DNA of 64,000 nt from Oscillospiraceae bacterium (GTDB taxonomy: Bacteria > Bacillota > Clostridia > Oscillospirales > Oscillospiraceae). The DNA is taken from positions 1-64,000 of the forward strand of contig CAJTEA010000003.1 of NCBI GenBank assembly GCA_910575265.1, given 5' to 3'. Below are positions 1 to 6,914 of this stretch, piece by piece. The notes beneath the pieces are model-generated. The model was not told the DNA's origin and made no database searches. It was given only the letters and a program-made list of their open reading frames with translations. A program made the translations under genes and the position numbers. How positions within the stretch are numbered: position 1 is the first letter of the stretch; the number at the start of each line of letters is the position of its first letter.

Positions 1-385
1 CGCTGTCGGCGATACGGTCGATCTCGGTCTTAAGGGCGTCTACCTCTTTCTGGAGGTTGGCGCGGTCCACGTCGTTGTCGTAGGTGCCGTTGGCGGACTG
101 AGTGGCCAGGTAGTCCATGCGGTTGAGCATGTCCTGGATCTCCTGCATGGCGCCCTCAGCGGTCTTCACCAGGGAGATACCGTCCTTCACGTTCTTCTGA
201 GCGGCTTCCAGACCGGTGATCTGGGCGCGCATCTTCTCAGAAATAGCCAGACCGGCGGCGTCGTCACCGGCGCGGTTGATCTTGTAGCCGGAGGAGAGCT
301 TCTCCAGGTTGCCCGCCAGCTTGCTGGTGTTGGTGTTGTAGTTGCGGTAGGCATTCATAGCCATGATGTTGTGCTGAATACGCAT
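1..385 (-). CDS. hag: Flagellin, N-terminal part (cut by window start)
   Basis: The reverse strand from the ATG at 385 encodes MRIQHNIMAMNAYR and then a region ending in NLEKLSSGYKINRAGDDAAG. This is the signature N-terminal D0/D1 coiled-coil segment of flagellin, the secreted filament subunit. About 128 codons are visible and the rest lies outside the window. The start is supported by GAGAGGAG seven bases upstream. The gene lies directly downstream of a csrA homologue, the usual fliW-csrA-hag neighbourhood in Firmicutes. An RNA-guided-repressor-like tnpB gene lies just beyond csrA, which suggests this may be an accessory flagellin. Without the C-terminal half I cannot say whether the gene is complete. 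Confidence 0.95.
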   Translation of the reverse strand, partial: MRIQHNIMAMNAYRNYNTNTSKLAGNLEKLSSGYKINRAGDDAAGLAISEKMRAQITGLEAAQKNVKDGISLVKTAEGAMQEIQDMLNRMDYLATQSANGTYDNDVDRANLQKEVDALKTEIDRIADS

Positions 386-537
386 AGTTTGTGCTCCTCT
401 CTAGATTAGTGTGCCCGCGGCTTCCTTACCGTGTGGCACAGGTCTGTGGTGCGCCGCTCCCTGGTATCTGGCCAGACTGCCAAGGACCAACGCGGTACTT
501 ATATTTCAACCAGCTCGTCAGCCGGAAGAAACCGGAA
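386..537 (-). promoter_or_regulatory. Flagellin mRNA leader with candidate CsrA-binding GGA motifs
   Basis: The 150-base leader between csrA and flagellin carries several GGA motifs in the flagellin sense: AAGGACC, CAGGGAGC, AAGGAAGC and the Shine-Dalgarno GAGAGGAGC itself. In Bacillus, CsrA represses hag by binding two GGA sites, one of them over the ribosome site. The arrangement here would allow the same control. A CTGGCCAG palindrome sits near 469. No clear promoter is visible, so flagellin is probably read through from csrA. The motifs are seen; their use is inferred. Confidence 0.4.
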
Positions 538-722
538 TCACGGTTTCACGCAGTCGGGACGCTTGCCTCCGCCGCGCTCCAACACCTCTCCCCGGAGGAC
601 AACAACCTCCCGGGGGCGTTAATATTCAGGTGGGCCCGCTCGTTGCTGATCTGTTCCACCTGAATGACGATGCTGTCGCCCAAGGTGACGTAATCGCCCT
701 TTCGCATGGTGATACAGAGCAT
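538..722 (-). pseudogene. csrA: CsrA translational regulator homologue, frameshifted
   Basis: From the ATG at 722 the sequence reads MLCITMRKGDYVTLGDSIVI and on to a segment ending HLNINAP. This matches the CsrA fold (MLxLTRKxGExxxIGDxI, GINAPKEV). After NINAP the frame breaks in a C/G run near 611-618: five Cs are present where six would give NINAPREVVVLRGEVLER and a stop at 538. As written, translation leaves the CsrA frame and stops at 546. CsrA binds GGA motifs in mRNA and is antagonised by FliW; it classically represses flagellin. The start has AAAGGA about eight bases upstream. A one-base homopolymer deletion could be a real mutation or a sequence error, and only re-reading the DNA can tell. 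It lies directly after the predicted guide RNA of the TnpB-like gene. Confidence 0.75.
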
Positions 723-738
723 GGTCTGTATCCTTTTT

Positions 739-960
739 GCATCGTCATAATATTTTGGACAGCCCCCTCAGGAGCTTTCAGGCGCGCGCGCGCGCCCTCT
801 CGTTTCCCACCCTCCGGTCCGGAAAACGCTGAGCGAAGCGGAACAGATGTTATTTCACTTCGCTCAACGCCCTCCAGCTGGATTATGGGCATCCACCGCT
901 GTCCCGGGCGGCAATATCGCAAAACGCTAAGCGCTTTTGCCAAATTGAACAAGGCCCTGA
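739..960 (-). ncRNA. Predicted omegaRNA-like guide RNA at the 3' end of the TnpB-like gene
   Basis: TnpB proteins use an RNA made from the 3' end of their own gene and the sequence beyond it; the last ~16-20 bases are the guide. Downstream of the stop at 927 the reverse strand shows GGGACAGCGGTGGATGCCC and ATAATCCAGC, then a 12-bp stem (arms 858-869 and 827-838). A GC-alternating hairpin (781-796) and a short terminal hairpin AGCTCC/GGGGCT (776-761) follow, then GTCCAA. This order resembles IS605-family right ends. The bases after GTCCAA, AATATTATGACGATGC (754-739), are the predicted guide, ending just before the csrA ribosome site. The boundaries are inferred from the pattern, not measured. 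Confidence 0.6.
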
Positions 961-2084
961 GCTTTGATATTTTTCGCCGCGTTGGCCTCCCGGTTGTGGG
1001 TAATCCCACACTTAGGGCAGGTCCAGGTCTTCACCTTGTAGTCCACGCTGTCCTGCGCCAGTCCGCATGCGGAACAGGTCCGGGCAGTGGGAGCGTAGCG
1101 ATCCAGAATGATCAGGGGCTTGCTCTGCCGCTCCAGCTTGTACCGCAGCATCTCCCGGAACATCCGGTAACCGGAACTGGCCGCGTCTTTCCGCGACGGC
1201 CCTTTCGACATCTCCGCCAGAGCGTCGTCCCTCATACACACGGCATTCCAGTCGTTGGCTATCCGGCTGGACTCCTTGTGGAGAAAGTCCCGGCGCTGAT
1301 TGGCGATGTGCTCGTGGAGCAGACGGTATTTTTGAACGGCTTCCTCATAGTTTTTGGATCCCGGTTCCATCCGGCTGAGCTTCTGCTGGATACGGACCAG
1401 CTTCTCCCGAGACCGCCTCAGCCACCGGGGCGGGTCGGCCATTTCGCCGTTGTCCGCCACATAGAAGTGGCCCATGGAGTATTTCAGGCCGATGGTGGTC
1501 TCGGCGTTGGGGGCCACCGGCTCAGGCCGCCTCACCGGGCACTCGTAGAGGATGGAGCAGTAGTATTTTCCTGTGCGGGTCTTACTGACGGTGATCCGTT
1601 TCAGTTTCCACCAGGCCTGGGCCCGGCGGGGGAACTTGGCTTTGACAACCCCCGCCTTGGTCATACGAATGCCGTCCCGGGTGGTATAGATGGTGGGACC
1701 GGACTCAAATACATGGTTGCAGGCGGTAAAGGAGTCCCGGTCGTCCTTCTTACGTTTGAACTTGGGATGCCGGAAGTTCTCCGGGTCTTTGAAAAACAGC
1801 CGGAACGCCTGGGAAAGCTTGTTCTGCTCCTGGATCAGGGCCTGATTGTCCACCTCTTTTAAAAATGGGGCGCTATTCTTGTACTTAGCCGGGGTGGGGA
1901 TGAAGTGGGCTCCCGTCTCAGCGTAGAACCGCCGCTGGTCGGAGAGCATCTGGTTCCATATGTACCGGCAGCAGCCGAACGTCTTTTCAAACAGCTCCGC
2001 CTGGTCCTGAGTAGGATAGAGCCGGACCTTGAGGGTGGTGTATTGAATGACCTGCCCGTCCGCGGCCTTTGCTCGACCAGCCAT
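927..2084 (-). CDS. TnpB-like protein with all three RuvC catalytic residues replaced (TldR-like)
   Basis: This 385-aa protein has the IS605-family TnpB architecture: an N-terminal wedge/REC region (KVRLYPTQDQAELFEKTFGC), a RuvC domain interrupted by a long helical stretch, and a C-terminal zinc ribbon (CSAC...CPKC). The active site is gone. RuvC-I reads GLKYSM instead of GLDYSM (K codon AAA). RuvC-II reads VCMRD instead of VCxED (R codon AGG). RuvC-III reads HNREANAA instead of HDRDxNAA. Several base changes per site make sequencing error unlikely. Length is normal and the frame is open throughout, although neighbouring genes are full of frameshifts, so the protein is probably selected to work without cutting DNA. 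Such proteins (TldRs) act as RNA-guided repressors, in known cases beside flagellin or transporter genes. Here csrA and flagellin follow on the same strand. The start at 2084 has GGAGG upstream. A dead transposon relic is the alternative. Confidence 0.85.
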   Translation of the reverse strand: MAGRAKAADGQVIQYTTLKVRLYPTQDQAELFEKTFGCCRYIWNQMLSDQRRFYAETGAHFIPTPAKYKNSAPFLKEVDNQALIQEQNKLSQAFRLFFKDPENFRHPKFKRKKDDRDSFTACNHVFESGPTIYTTRDGIRMTKAGVVKAKFPRRAQAWWKLKRITVSKTRTGKYYCSILYECPVRRPEPVAPNAETTIGLKYSMGHFYVADNGEMADPPRWLRRSREKLVRIQQKLSRMEPGSKNYEEAVQKYRLLHEHIANQRRDFLHKESSRIANDWNAVCMRDDALAEMSKGPSRKDAASSGYRMFREMLRYKLERQSKPLIILDRYAPTARTCSACGLAQDSVDYKVKTWTCPKCGITHNREANAAKNIKAQGLVQFGKSA

Positions 2085-2104
2085 CCTCGTTTCGCACCTC
2101 CGTC

Positions 2105-2140
2105 CGCCCCGGCCAGATTGTATACAACCTGGCCGGGGCG
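2105..2140. repeat. 36-bp near-perfect palindrome, copy 1
   Basis: The arms are CGCCCCGGCCAGATTGTA and its reverse complement with a single mismatch, and there is no loop (centre between 2122 and 2123). The central core GGCCAG(A/G)TTGTA, followed by its mirror half, is shared with a second palindrome 136 bp away. It sits just upstream of the TnpB-like gene start and 280 bp before a serine-recombinase gene. Loop-less palindromes with a 2-bp centre resemble serine-recombinase crossover sites or a dimeric repressor's operator. A terminator is less likely here because no T run follows. Function is inferred. Confidence 0.7.
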
Positions 2141-2239
2141 CGGCCGGCGGTTTGTTCCAAAAACTTGTTTAAAATTTTTATCATCTGGGGCTAAAGTATC
2201 AAGAAAGTCTGCCGATATGTAATATTGAAACAGTGATAT

Positions 2240-2277
2240 AAAGTGCGGCCAGGTTGTATACAACCTGGCCGCACTTT
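2240..2277. repeat. 38-bp perfect palindrome, copy 2
   Basis: This perfect 38-bp palindrome has its centre between 2258 and 2259; each half reads AAAGTGCGGCCAGGTTGTA. The inner 24 bp match copy 1 at 2105-2140 except for one base, while the outer arms differ, so the core is what is conserved. TTTTT follows on the forward strand, so a terminator role cannot be excluded. No gene transcribed rightwards ends here, however. It lies between the divergent TnpB-like and serine-recombinase genes. Confidence 0.75.
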
Positions 2278-2342
2278 TTGGCTGTTTAGTATCATAAATT
2301 CTCCGAAACAACTGTTTTCCATCAGTTTTTCACCGTGAAAAT

Positions 2343-2384
2343 TTGACAGGAAACTGTCCTGTTCAACCCGATCCCCCTTATAAT
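2343..2384 (+). promoter_or_regulatory. Probable promoter of the serine recombinase
   Basis: A perfect -10 box TATAAT lies at 2379-2384, about 36 bases before the ATG at 2420. Upstream is a small dyad GACAG-GAAA-CTGTC (2345-2358) that could bind a regulator or the recombinase itself. The -35 is not obvious at standard spacing: TTGACA at 2344 is too far away. Confidence 0.45.
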
Positions 2385-2419
2385 ACTCTCATCCCAAAGA
2401 AAAAGAGAGGAGGGCCGGC

Positions 2420-3040
2420 ATGTCAGGTATGATGTACGGCTATGCCCGCGTATCCACACGCGGCCAAAAAGAGGACCGCCAGGTGGCGGCCCTGCGGGAG
2501 TTCGGCGTGGCTCCGGAACACATCACCGTGGAAAAGCAGTCGGGGAAAAATTTTGACCGGCCCCTGTATCAGCGGCTGGTGCAGGCATTTCAGCCGGGGG
2601 ACATACTGGTAGTCAAGAGTATCGACCGGTTGGGGCGCAATTACGACGAGATCCTGGAGCAGTGGGCCCGCATCACCAAGACGAGAAGGGCCGCCATCGT
2701 CGTGCTGGACATGCCCCTGCTGGACACTCGGGAGGGCCGGGACCTGACGGGCACGCTGGTGGCGGATATCGTTCTCCAGCTGCTGAGCTATGTGGCCCAG
2801 ACAGAGCGTGAGTTTATCCACCAGCGTCAGGCGGAGGGTATCGCGGCGGCGCTGGAGCGGGGGGTCCGCTTCGGCCCGGAGCGCATCCCCATGCCGGAGG
2901 GCTTCGAGGAGTTGGCGGAGGACTGGCGGAACGGGCATGTCACTGCCACAGAGGCGGGCAGGCAGCTGGGAATCTCCCGCAAAACCTTTACCCGCCGGGC
3001 GGTCGAGTGGAGGGCCGGTCAATATAAAAAATCCCCCTGA
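2420..3040 (+). CDS. Serine recombinase (resolvase/invertase family)
   Basis: This 206-aa small serine recombinase makes and rejoins staggered cuts at paired crossover sites for resolution or inversion. The N-terminal catalytic domain has YGYARVSTRGQKEDRQ with the nucleophilic Ser in ARVS. IDRLGRNYDEI carries the conserved active-site Args, and the long E helix contains REFIHQRQAEGI. The C-terminal helix-turn-helix is VTATEAGRQLGISRKTFTRR. Length is typical of Tn3/Hin-type enzymes, and it lacks the MerR-like N-terminus of IS607 TnpA. GAGAGGAGGG lies at the right distance before the ATG. Two loop-less palindromes upstream are candidate substrates. It may be the remaining module of the element that carried the TnpB-like gene, but linkage is inferred from position only. 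Confidence 0.93.
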   Translation: MSGMMYGYARVSTRGQKEDRQVAALREFGVAPEHITVEKQSGKNFDRPLYQRLVQAFQPGDILVVKSIDRLGRNYDEILEQWARITKTRRAAIVVLDMPLLDTREGRDLTGTLVADIVLQLLSYVAQTEREFIHQRQAEGIAAALERGVRFGPERIPMPEGFEELAEDWRNGHVTATEAGRQLGISRKTFTRRAVEWRAGQYKKSP

Positions 3041-3109
3041 AAAGCATTTGCTGCCAGAGGCGGAAAGAGGGTTTACGTCAGTATCGACGCAAACCCTCTT
3101 TATATCCAC

Positions 3110-3437
3110 CTCGCTGGAAGTTCCCGCCAGTGGGGACAGCGCCTGCCTGACAGACAATATGGAAATACGGCAGGAGATGATCCGCCTGATTAACCAGACG
3201 CTCAAGACCAATGGCATGTCGGAGCCGCCGGCTAACGAAGCCCTGATGAACGCCGCCCAAGCCTGCTCCAACCGGCGCTGCACCTGGCGTCACGCTCTGG
3301 ACAACTGGATCCACTCGCCAGGCCACTTCCAGACAATGATCGACTCCAGATGCGACTGCATCGGTGTGGGGGTAACCCAATATGATGACTGCTACATGTT
3401 CGTTGGGGGACCCAACAGCGTCAACTTCTACGCGTAA
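3110..3437 (+). pseudogene. CAP/SCP-domain secreted protein, internal remnant
   Basis: This frame has IRQEMIRLINQTLKTNGM, EALMNAAQA, then a jump to [16 protein letters not shown] and GVGVTQYDDCYMF, ending in NFYA. These are the start and end motifs of a CAP (allergen V5/SCP) domain, usually found at the C-terminus of clostridial surface proteins. The middle third, with the HNRP/ENIA motifs, is missing. No start codon or signal peptide is attached; the frame simply runs on from the recombinase's alternative frame. I read it as a remnant with an internal deletion. A second copy of the [13 protein letters not shown] motif lies at 7,596. Confidence 0.65.
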
Positions 3438-3529
3438 GCAGATAGCAACCAGGAAGGGCTGTCCAAGAAAGTGGACGTCCCTTCCTGGTGGTGGCAGAAA
3501 ACAGAGTACAAGAAGGAAAATATCTCCCG

Positions 3530-4701
3530 CTAAAAGTTCAGACGAATTACGGTACTTCCCACTGTGATCTCATCTCCGCCGCGCAACCTCCGGCCCCCCT
3601 GAAGCTCCTCCCCGTTGACCTGTGTCGCGCTGGAGAAATCCAGAGCCTCCACCTCGCCCTTCACGGAAAAGAGACAGGCGTGCCGGGGGGCCGTGTCCTC
3701 GCTTTGTACCACAACATCGCGGTTCGGGTCAGAACCGATGATCAGCTCGTTTCGCAATTCCAGCTCCTGCTGGTCCTGGCCGCTGGCCAGCGTGCCCCGC
3801 ACCACCTCCAGCCGCATATAGATGGCCGCCTGCTCCCCCTGGGGGGCATGCGCGGAGCTGGAACCCCCTTGGGACTTCTGCTTTTTTTGCGTCAGGACGA
3901 CCGCGGCAGTTATAAGGATCACCACCACTATGGCGGCGATCCCTCCAATCAGCGGAACCGCCAACGGCGCGGCCGGAGGATCAGCCGGGGAGGGGGTCCC
4001 ACCCCCCGTTCCGCCAGGAGTTTGTGTCGGGGGCTCCGGCGGCGGAATGGACGGCTGGGCATCAGACTCTGTTTTGCCCTCTCCGGTGAGCGCAGGCAGC
4101 TCCACTTGCCCCTCCGCCCGACAGACCAGCTCGCCGCGCTGCCGGGGCAGTTCCTCAAAATAGTCCAGCCCCTGACTGATGGCGGTGTGGAGGCGGGTCA
4201 CCCGCTCGTCAAAGGGAATCTGTTCCATCTCACTGGACAGTTCCTTCGGAGGGACATCCTCCGCCCGGACCACAAACGTGTCTCCGAAGGTAGCCAGAAT
4301 AAATTGGGTGTTTTCCCCGCCGGAAAAACGGTAGAGCCGGGAGTCCCCCATGTGGCCCCACACCGCTCGGTCCCTGTCAATGGACAGGACCTCGCCTACG
4401 CTGACGGCGTAGAACAGGTTGGAGTCCAGCGAGGAACCGATCCGCCACCCACTGGCTGGCGGCTTTGCCGTCCTCCATGCCCCATGCCGTCGGCCACCAG
4501 GGCCAGCAGGCCCTGACGGTCCCGCGGTTCCCCCTGGGCCGGGTTGACAAGAGCGAAGGAGTCCTCCTGCCGCTCCCGGTCCCCCTGGCCCTGGAGGTTG
4601 GCGATCCGGAGGGTCAACGGCCCCTCAGCCGGGGCGGTTGGCTCCTCCTGGACCGGCTCGGGAGCCGGCTTTCCCCGGGAAAACAGCTTAAACAGTCCCA
4701 T
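3530..4701 (-). pseudogene. PP2C-type phosphatase - TM - FHA protein, frameshifted and shortened
   Basis: From the ATG at 4701 (MGLFKLFSRGKPAPEP) the frame continues to GDRERQEDSFALV and LLALVADGMG, the first two PP2C metal-binding motifs. The frame then breaks near 4480. Pieces such as DGKAASQWVADRF appear in another frame. Coding resumes with VWGHMGDSRLYRF, the third PP2C motif, and a stretch to about residue 150. It is followed by a proline-rich linker, one membrane segment (PLIGGIAAIVVVILITAAVV) and a C-terminal FHA domain (LIIGSDPNRDVVV, PRHACLF, TQVNGEEL). PP2C phosphatases oppose Hanks-type kinases; FHA domains read phosphothreonine. Between GMG and GDSR about 40 residues fewer than normal remain. 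It overlaps the upstream FHA gene by a few bases, as in a translationally coupled operon. Confidence 0.75.
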
Positions 4702-5003
4702 CCTTGCCCTCCCAGGTGAATTTTTCCCCGCACAGGGGGACAAAGAGCAGCTTGGTCTCCCCAAAGTCAATGAGGTTGTAGGCGTGGAGGGGCATGGGGG
4801 TGAATACCTCCTCGTCGTTGAGGTAGACGATATTCCGCCCCTCGCCAGGGAGGAGGTTGAAGCGGTTGCGCTTGTCACTGTAGCTGATCTTGGCGTGGTT
4901 CTCAGCGGAAATTTTTAAATCGCCGGTGATGACAATATCCATCCGCTCGCTGTGGCCGATGGAGTTTACCCCGCCCCGGACGGTGTAGCTCTTGCCCCGG
5001 TCC
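4688..5003 (-). pseudogene. FHA-domain protein, C-terminal remnant
   Basis: The frame GKSYTVRGGVNSIGHSERMD, then NHAKISYSDKRNRF, NIVYLNDEEV and DFGETKLLFVPL is a full FHA domain, which binds phosphothreonine peptides. Upstream the frame meets a TAA at the junction with a leucine-rich-repeat fragment (about 5004), so the N-terminal part of the parent gene is lost. An in-frame ATG exists at 4942, inside the domain. The 3' end overlaps the PP2C gene start at 4701. It belonged to a kinase-FHA-phosphatase operon whose other members here are also damaged. Confidence 0.7.
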
Positions 5004-5809
5004 GCTTACAAGGCAACAGGTCTACCAGCTCCTTACCGATATTGCCAGCCACAAGAATGTACAGACTTTTGAGATTGACCAGATTCTTCAGCGGCTCCAG
5101 AGAGGCAAAGGAACCTCTCGCCATATCCATATAGCCGTCTACCAGAGACAGGGATTCCAGCTTGGTCAGGTTTTGCGGCGGCGTCAAATCCTTGATGCTG
5201 TGGGGGATACTGATGGAGGTCAGTTCTGTCAAATTTGCCAGTGCGGAGATATCATAGGACCCCATCCCCTGGGCCGTGATCGGCAGGCGCAAGACCTTCA
5301 GCCCGGTCAGCCCGGACAGAAAATCCAGATCATTTAGGTCCAGCTCCTCCGCGTTGGCGCTGTATTCATGCCCGGCGATGGTCACCTTGGGACCTGATGC
5401 CTCCACAAAGGAGGGCCGACCGCTGCCACGACAGCCGCCGCGATGCCGCCGATGATGAGAGGGCTGAGCTTCTTCTTCGCCGGTTGGGCGGGGTCACGTC
5501 CCGGTGGATGAAGCCCTCGGCGCGGACCGCTGTCAGCGCCCGAAGACGGGGATCATCACGTTCGGCGTCTCGTCCACGGCCACCTTGGCCTGGAGCTGGG
5601 GGTCGAAGGCCGCGTAGGTGATGCCGAAGCCACCCTGGTCCAGGACCCGGCCCACGACGTATCGGTCATTCAGCACCGTCCCGGCCCGGAGGGCTACCGG
5701 GAATTTCTGCTGGTTCTCCCCCAGGTCAAAGCCGCAGTACGGGCAGGGGACGGACGGGGTCCTCCACATGCTGGAAGCAGTTGCGGCGCAGGGTTTGGGT
5801 GGTTGTCAT
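5004..5809 (-). pseudogene. Receptor-like Ser/Thr kinase - TM - LRR, multiply broken
   Basis: The start at 5809 reads MTTTQTLRRNCFQHVED. After a one-base frame change comes a zinc ribbon (CPYCGFDLGENQQ) and a kinase N-lobe: GTVLNDRYVVGRVLDQGG with FGITYAAFD and KVAVDE. About 100 residues are then missing. GFIHRDVTP, the catalytic loop, follows in another frame, then directly a membrane anchor (KKKLSPLIIGGIAAAVVAAV). In a third frame comes a leucine-rich-repeat ectodomain (LDLNDLDFLSGLTGLKVLRL, NLVNLKSLYIL). The order ribbon-kinase-TM-LRR is typical of clostridial receptor kinases. Loss of most of the kinase core and at least three frame changes mean it cannot make an active kinase. Confidence 0.8.
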
Positions 5810-5820
5810 GGTATCTCTCC

Positions 5821-6816
5821 TTACTGCGCCGCGGCTCCCGATGCCGGAACCGGCTGAGTGTTCAGGGTGCTGATGGTATTGATCCGATCCTGCATCACGA
5901 TGATGGATACGATCGGCAGGAATGGGGCGAAGGCCAGGCACACAATCGCCAGATTGCGGTGGATGTTGTACTCGTGGGCCAGGATATCCAGCCGCTGGGC
6001 GTTTTTGTAGATCCAATAGACGGTGTAAAACAGCACGAACAGACAGGCCAGCACCTGGGTTCTGGGCTTCTGGCGGGCCTCACCCTCCACGCGGTTCAGG
6101 TACTGTGTGGTGCGGTGAATCCAGAAAAACTGGTAGATGCCCAGGGTGAACAAGTTGAGCAGAAGGAGCTTGACCATTCCGATATAGCCGTCTCCGCCGT
6201 CTTCGCCTTCAGACAGTCCATCGGGGTAGGCGAGCCACAGGCCCGCCAGCGCCAGACCGGCGGTGAGCAGAACCGTATCCAGGTTCAGGAAAGCGGGCAG
6301 GAACGGCCAGTAGGAGCCGCCCAGGATGCTGGTAAACAGGTAAGCCAGCAGCGCCAGAACTATGCTCCCGCCCTGGAGGACAGCGGGCAGGAACCAGAGT
6401 GTCTCCGCCTTTTGCCGGTACTGGGGCGCTTTGTCGGTCAGCACAGCCACCGCTATGCCCAAAATGCCCAGCTTGGAGGCGAAATTTGCCAGTCCAGGCA
6501 GGAAGCAGAACAGATTGAACCGGAACTCATCGTCTCCGCGGTAGACCCAGATTTCAGTGCTGTAGGCATGGAGGGCGAAGCCGTTGCACCAGATCAGCAG
6601 ACCGGCCGCCGCCAGCAGTCCGAAGCCGATCAGAGGCAGGTTGGTTCGATTTCCCGTATAGAATACCGCTGCCAGGACCCCAAAGGCCGCCAGACTGGTC
6701 AGAATGATGAGCATGTATATTGCGCCTGGGGAGCCCAGTTTGGTAAGCTGTGTCAGAGCCAGCAGCGTGAAGATCACACCCGCTGGAATATTTGTCTGTT
6801 TCTCGCCGGTTGTCAT
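5821..6816 (-). CDS. Polytopic membrane protein with DUF4234 domain
   Basis: This 331-aa protein has about eight predicted membrane segments. The second half contains YIGMVKLLLLNLFTLGIYQF, then WIHRTTQYLNRVEGE, the hallmark of DUF4234, a family of unknown function often coded near kinases and zinc-ribbon proteins. The frame is intact, and GGGAGAATAACATC precedes the ATG. It lies 11 bp upstream of the broken kinase and downstream of the XRE regulator on the same strand, so it was probably part of that signalling operon and has survived its decay. Confidence 0.8.
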   Translation of the reverse strand: MTTGEKQTNIPAGVIFTLLALTQLTKLGSPGAIYMLIILTSLAAFGVLAAVFYTGNRTNLPLIGFGLLAAAGLLIWCNGFALHAYSTEIWVYRGDDEFRFNLFCFLPGLANFASKLGILGIAVAVLTDKAPQYRQKAETLWFLPAVLQGGSIVLALLAYLFTSILGGSYWPFLPAFLNLDTVLLTAGLALAGLWLAYPDGLSEGEDGGDGYIGMVKLLLLNLFTLGIYQFFWIHRTTQYLNRVEGEARQKPRTQVLACLFVLFYTVYWIYKNAQRLDILAHEYNIHRNLAIVCLAFAPFLPIVSIIVMQDRINTISTLNTQPVPASGAAAQ

Positions 6817-6914
6817 GATGTTATTCTCCCTTCTTTTTTGCCCCTATTCCTGGTCCGTGGGCCGGGAGGGCGCATGGAATCTTATACTGTTCCCTTTATC
6901 ATGAGGGACGCCAC

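Noticed and set aside
781-796. The (GC)n run as a Z-DNA or simple-repeat feature of its own
   Set aside because: It lies inside the predicted guide-RNA scaffold, where a self-pairing GC hairpin explains it better.
411-1862. A 483-codon open frame on the forward strand across csrA and the TnpB-like gene
   Set aside because: It is the antisense shadow of the GC-rich TnpB-like gene and csrA; composition is unlike a protein and no ribosome site precedes it.
927-3040. The TnpB-like gene and the serine recombinase as a single IS607 element
   Set aside because: IS607 TnpA has an N-terminal MerR-type DNA-binding domain before the catalytic domain; this recombinase has the catalytic domain first and its HTH at the end. 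The genes are divergent and separated by palindromes.
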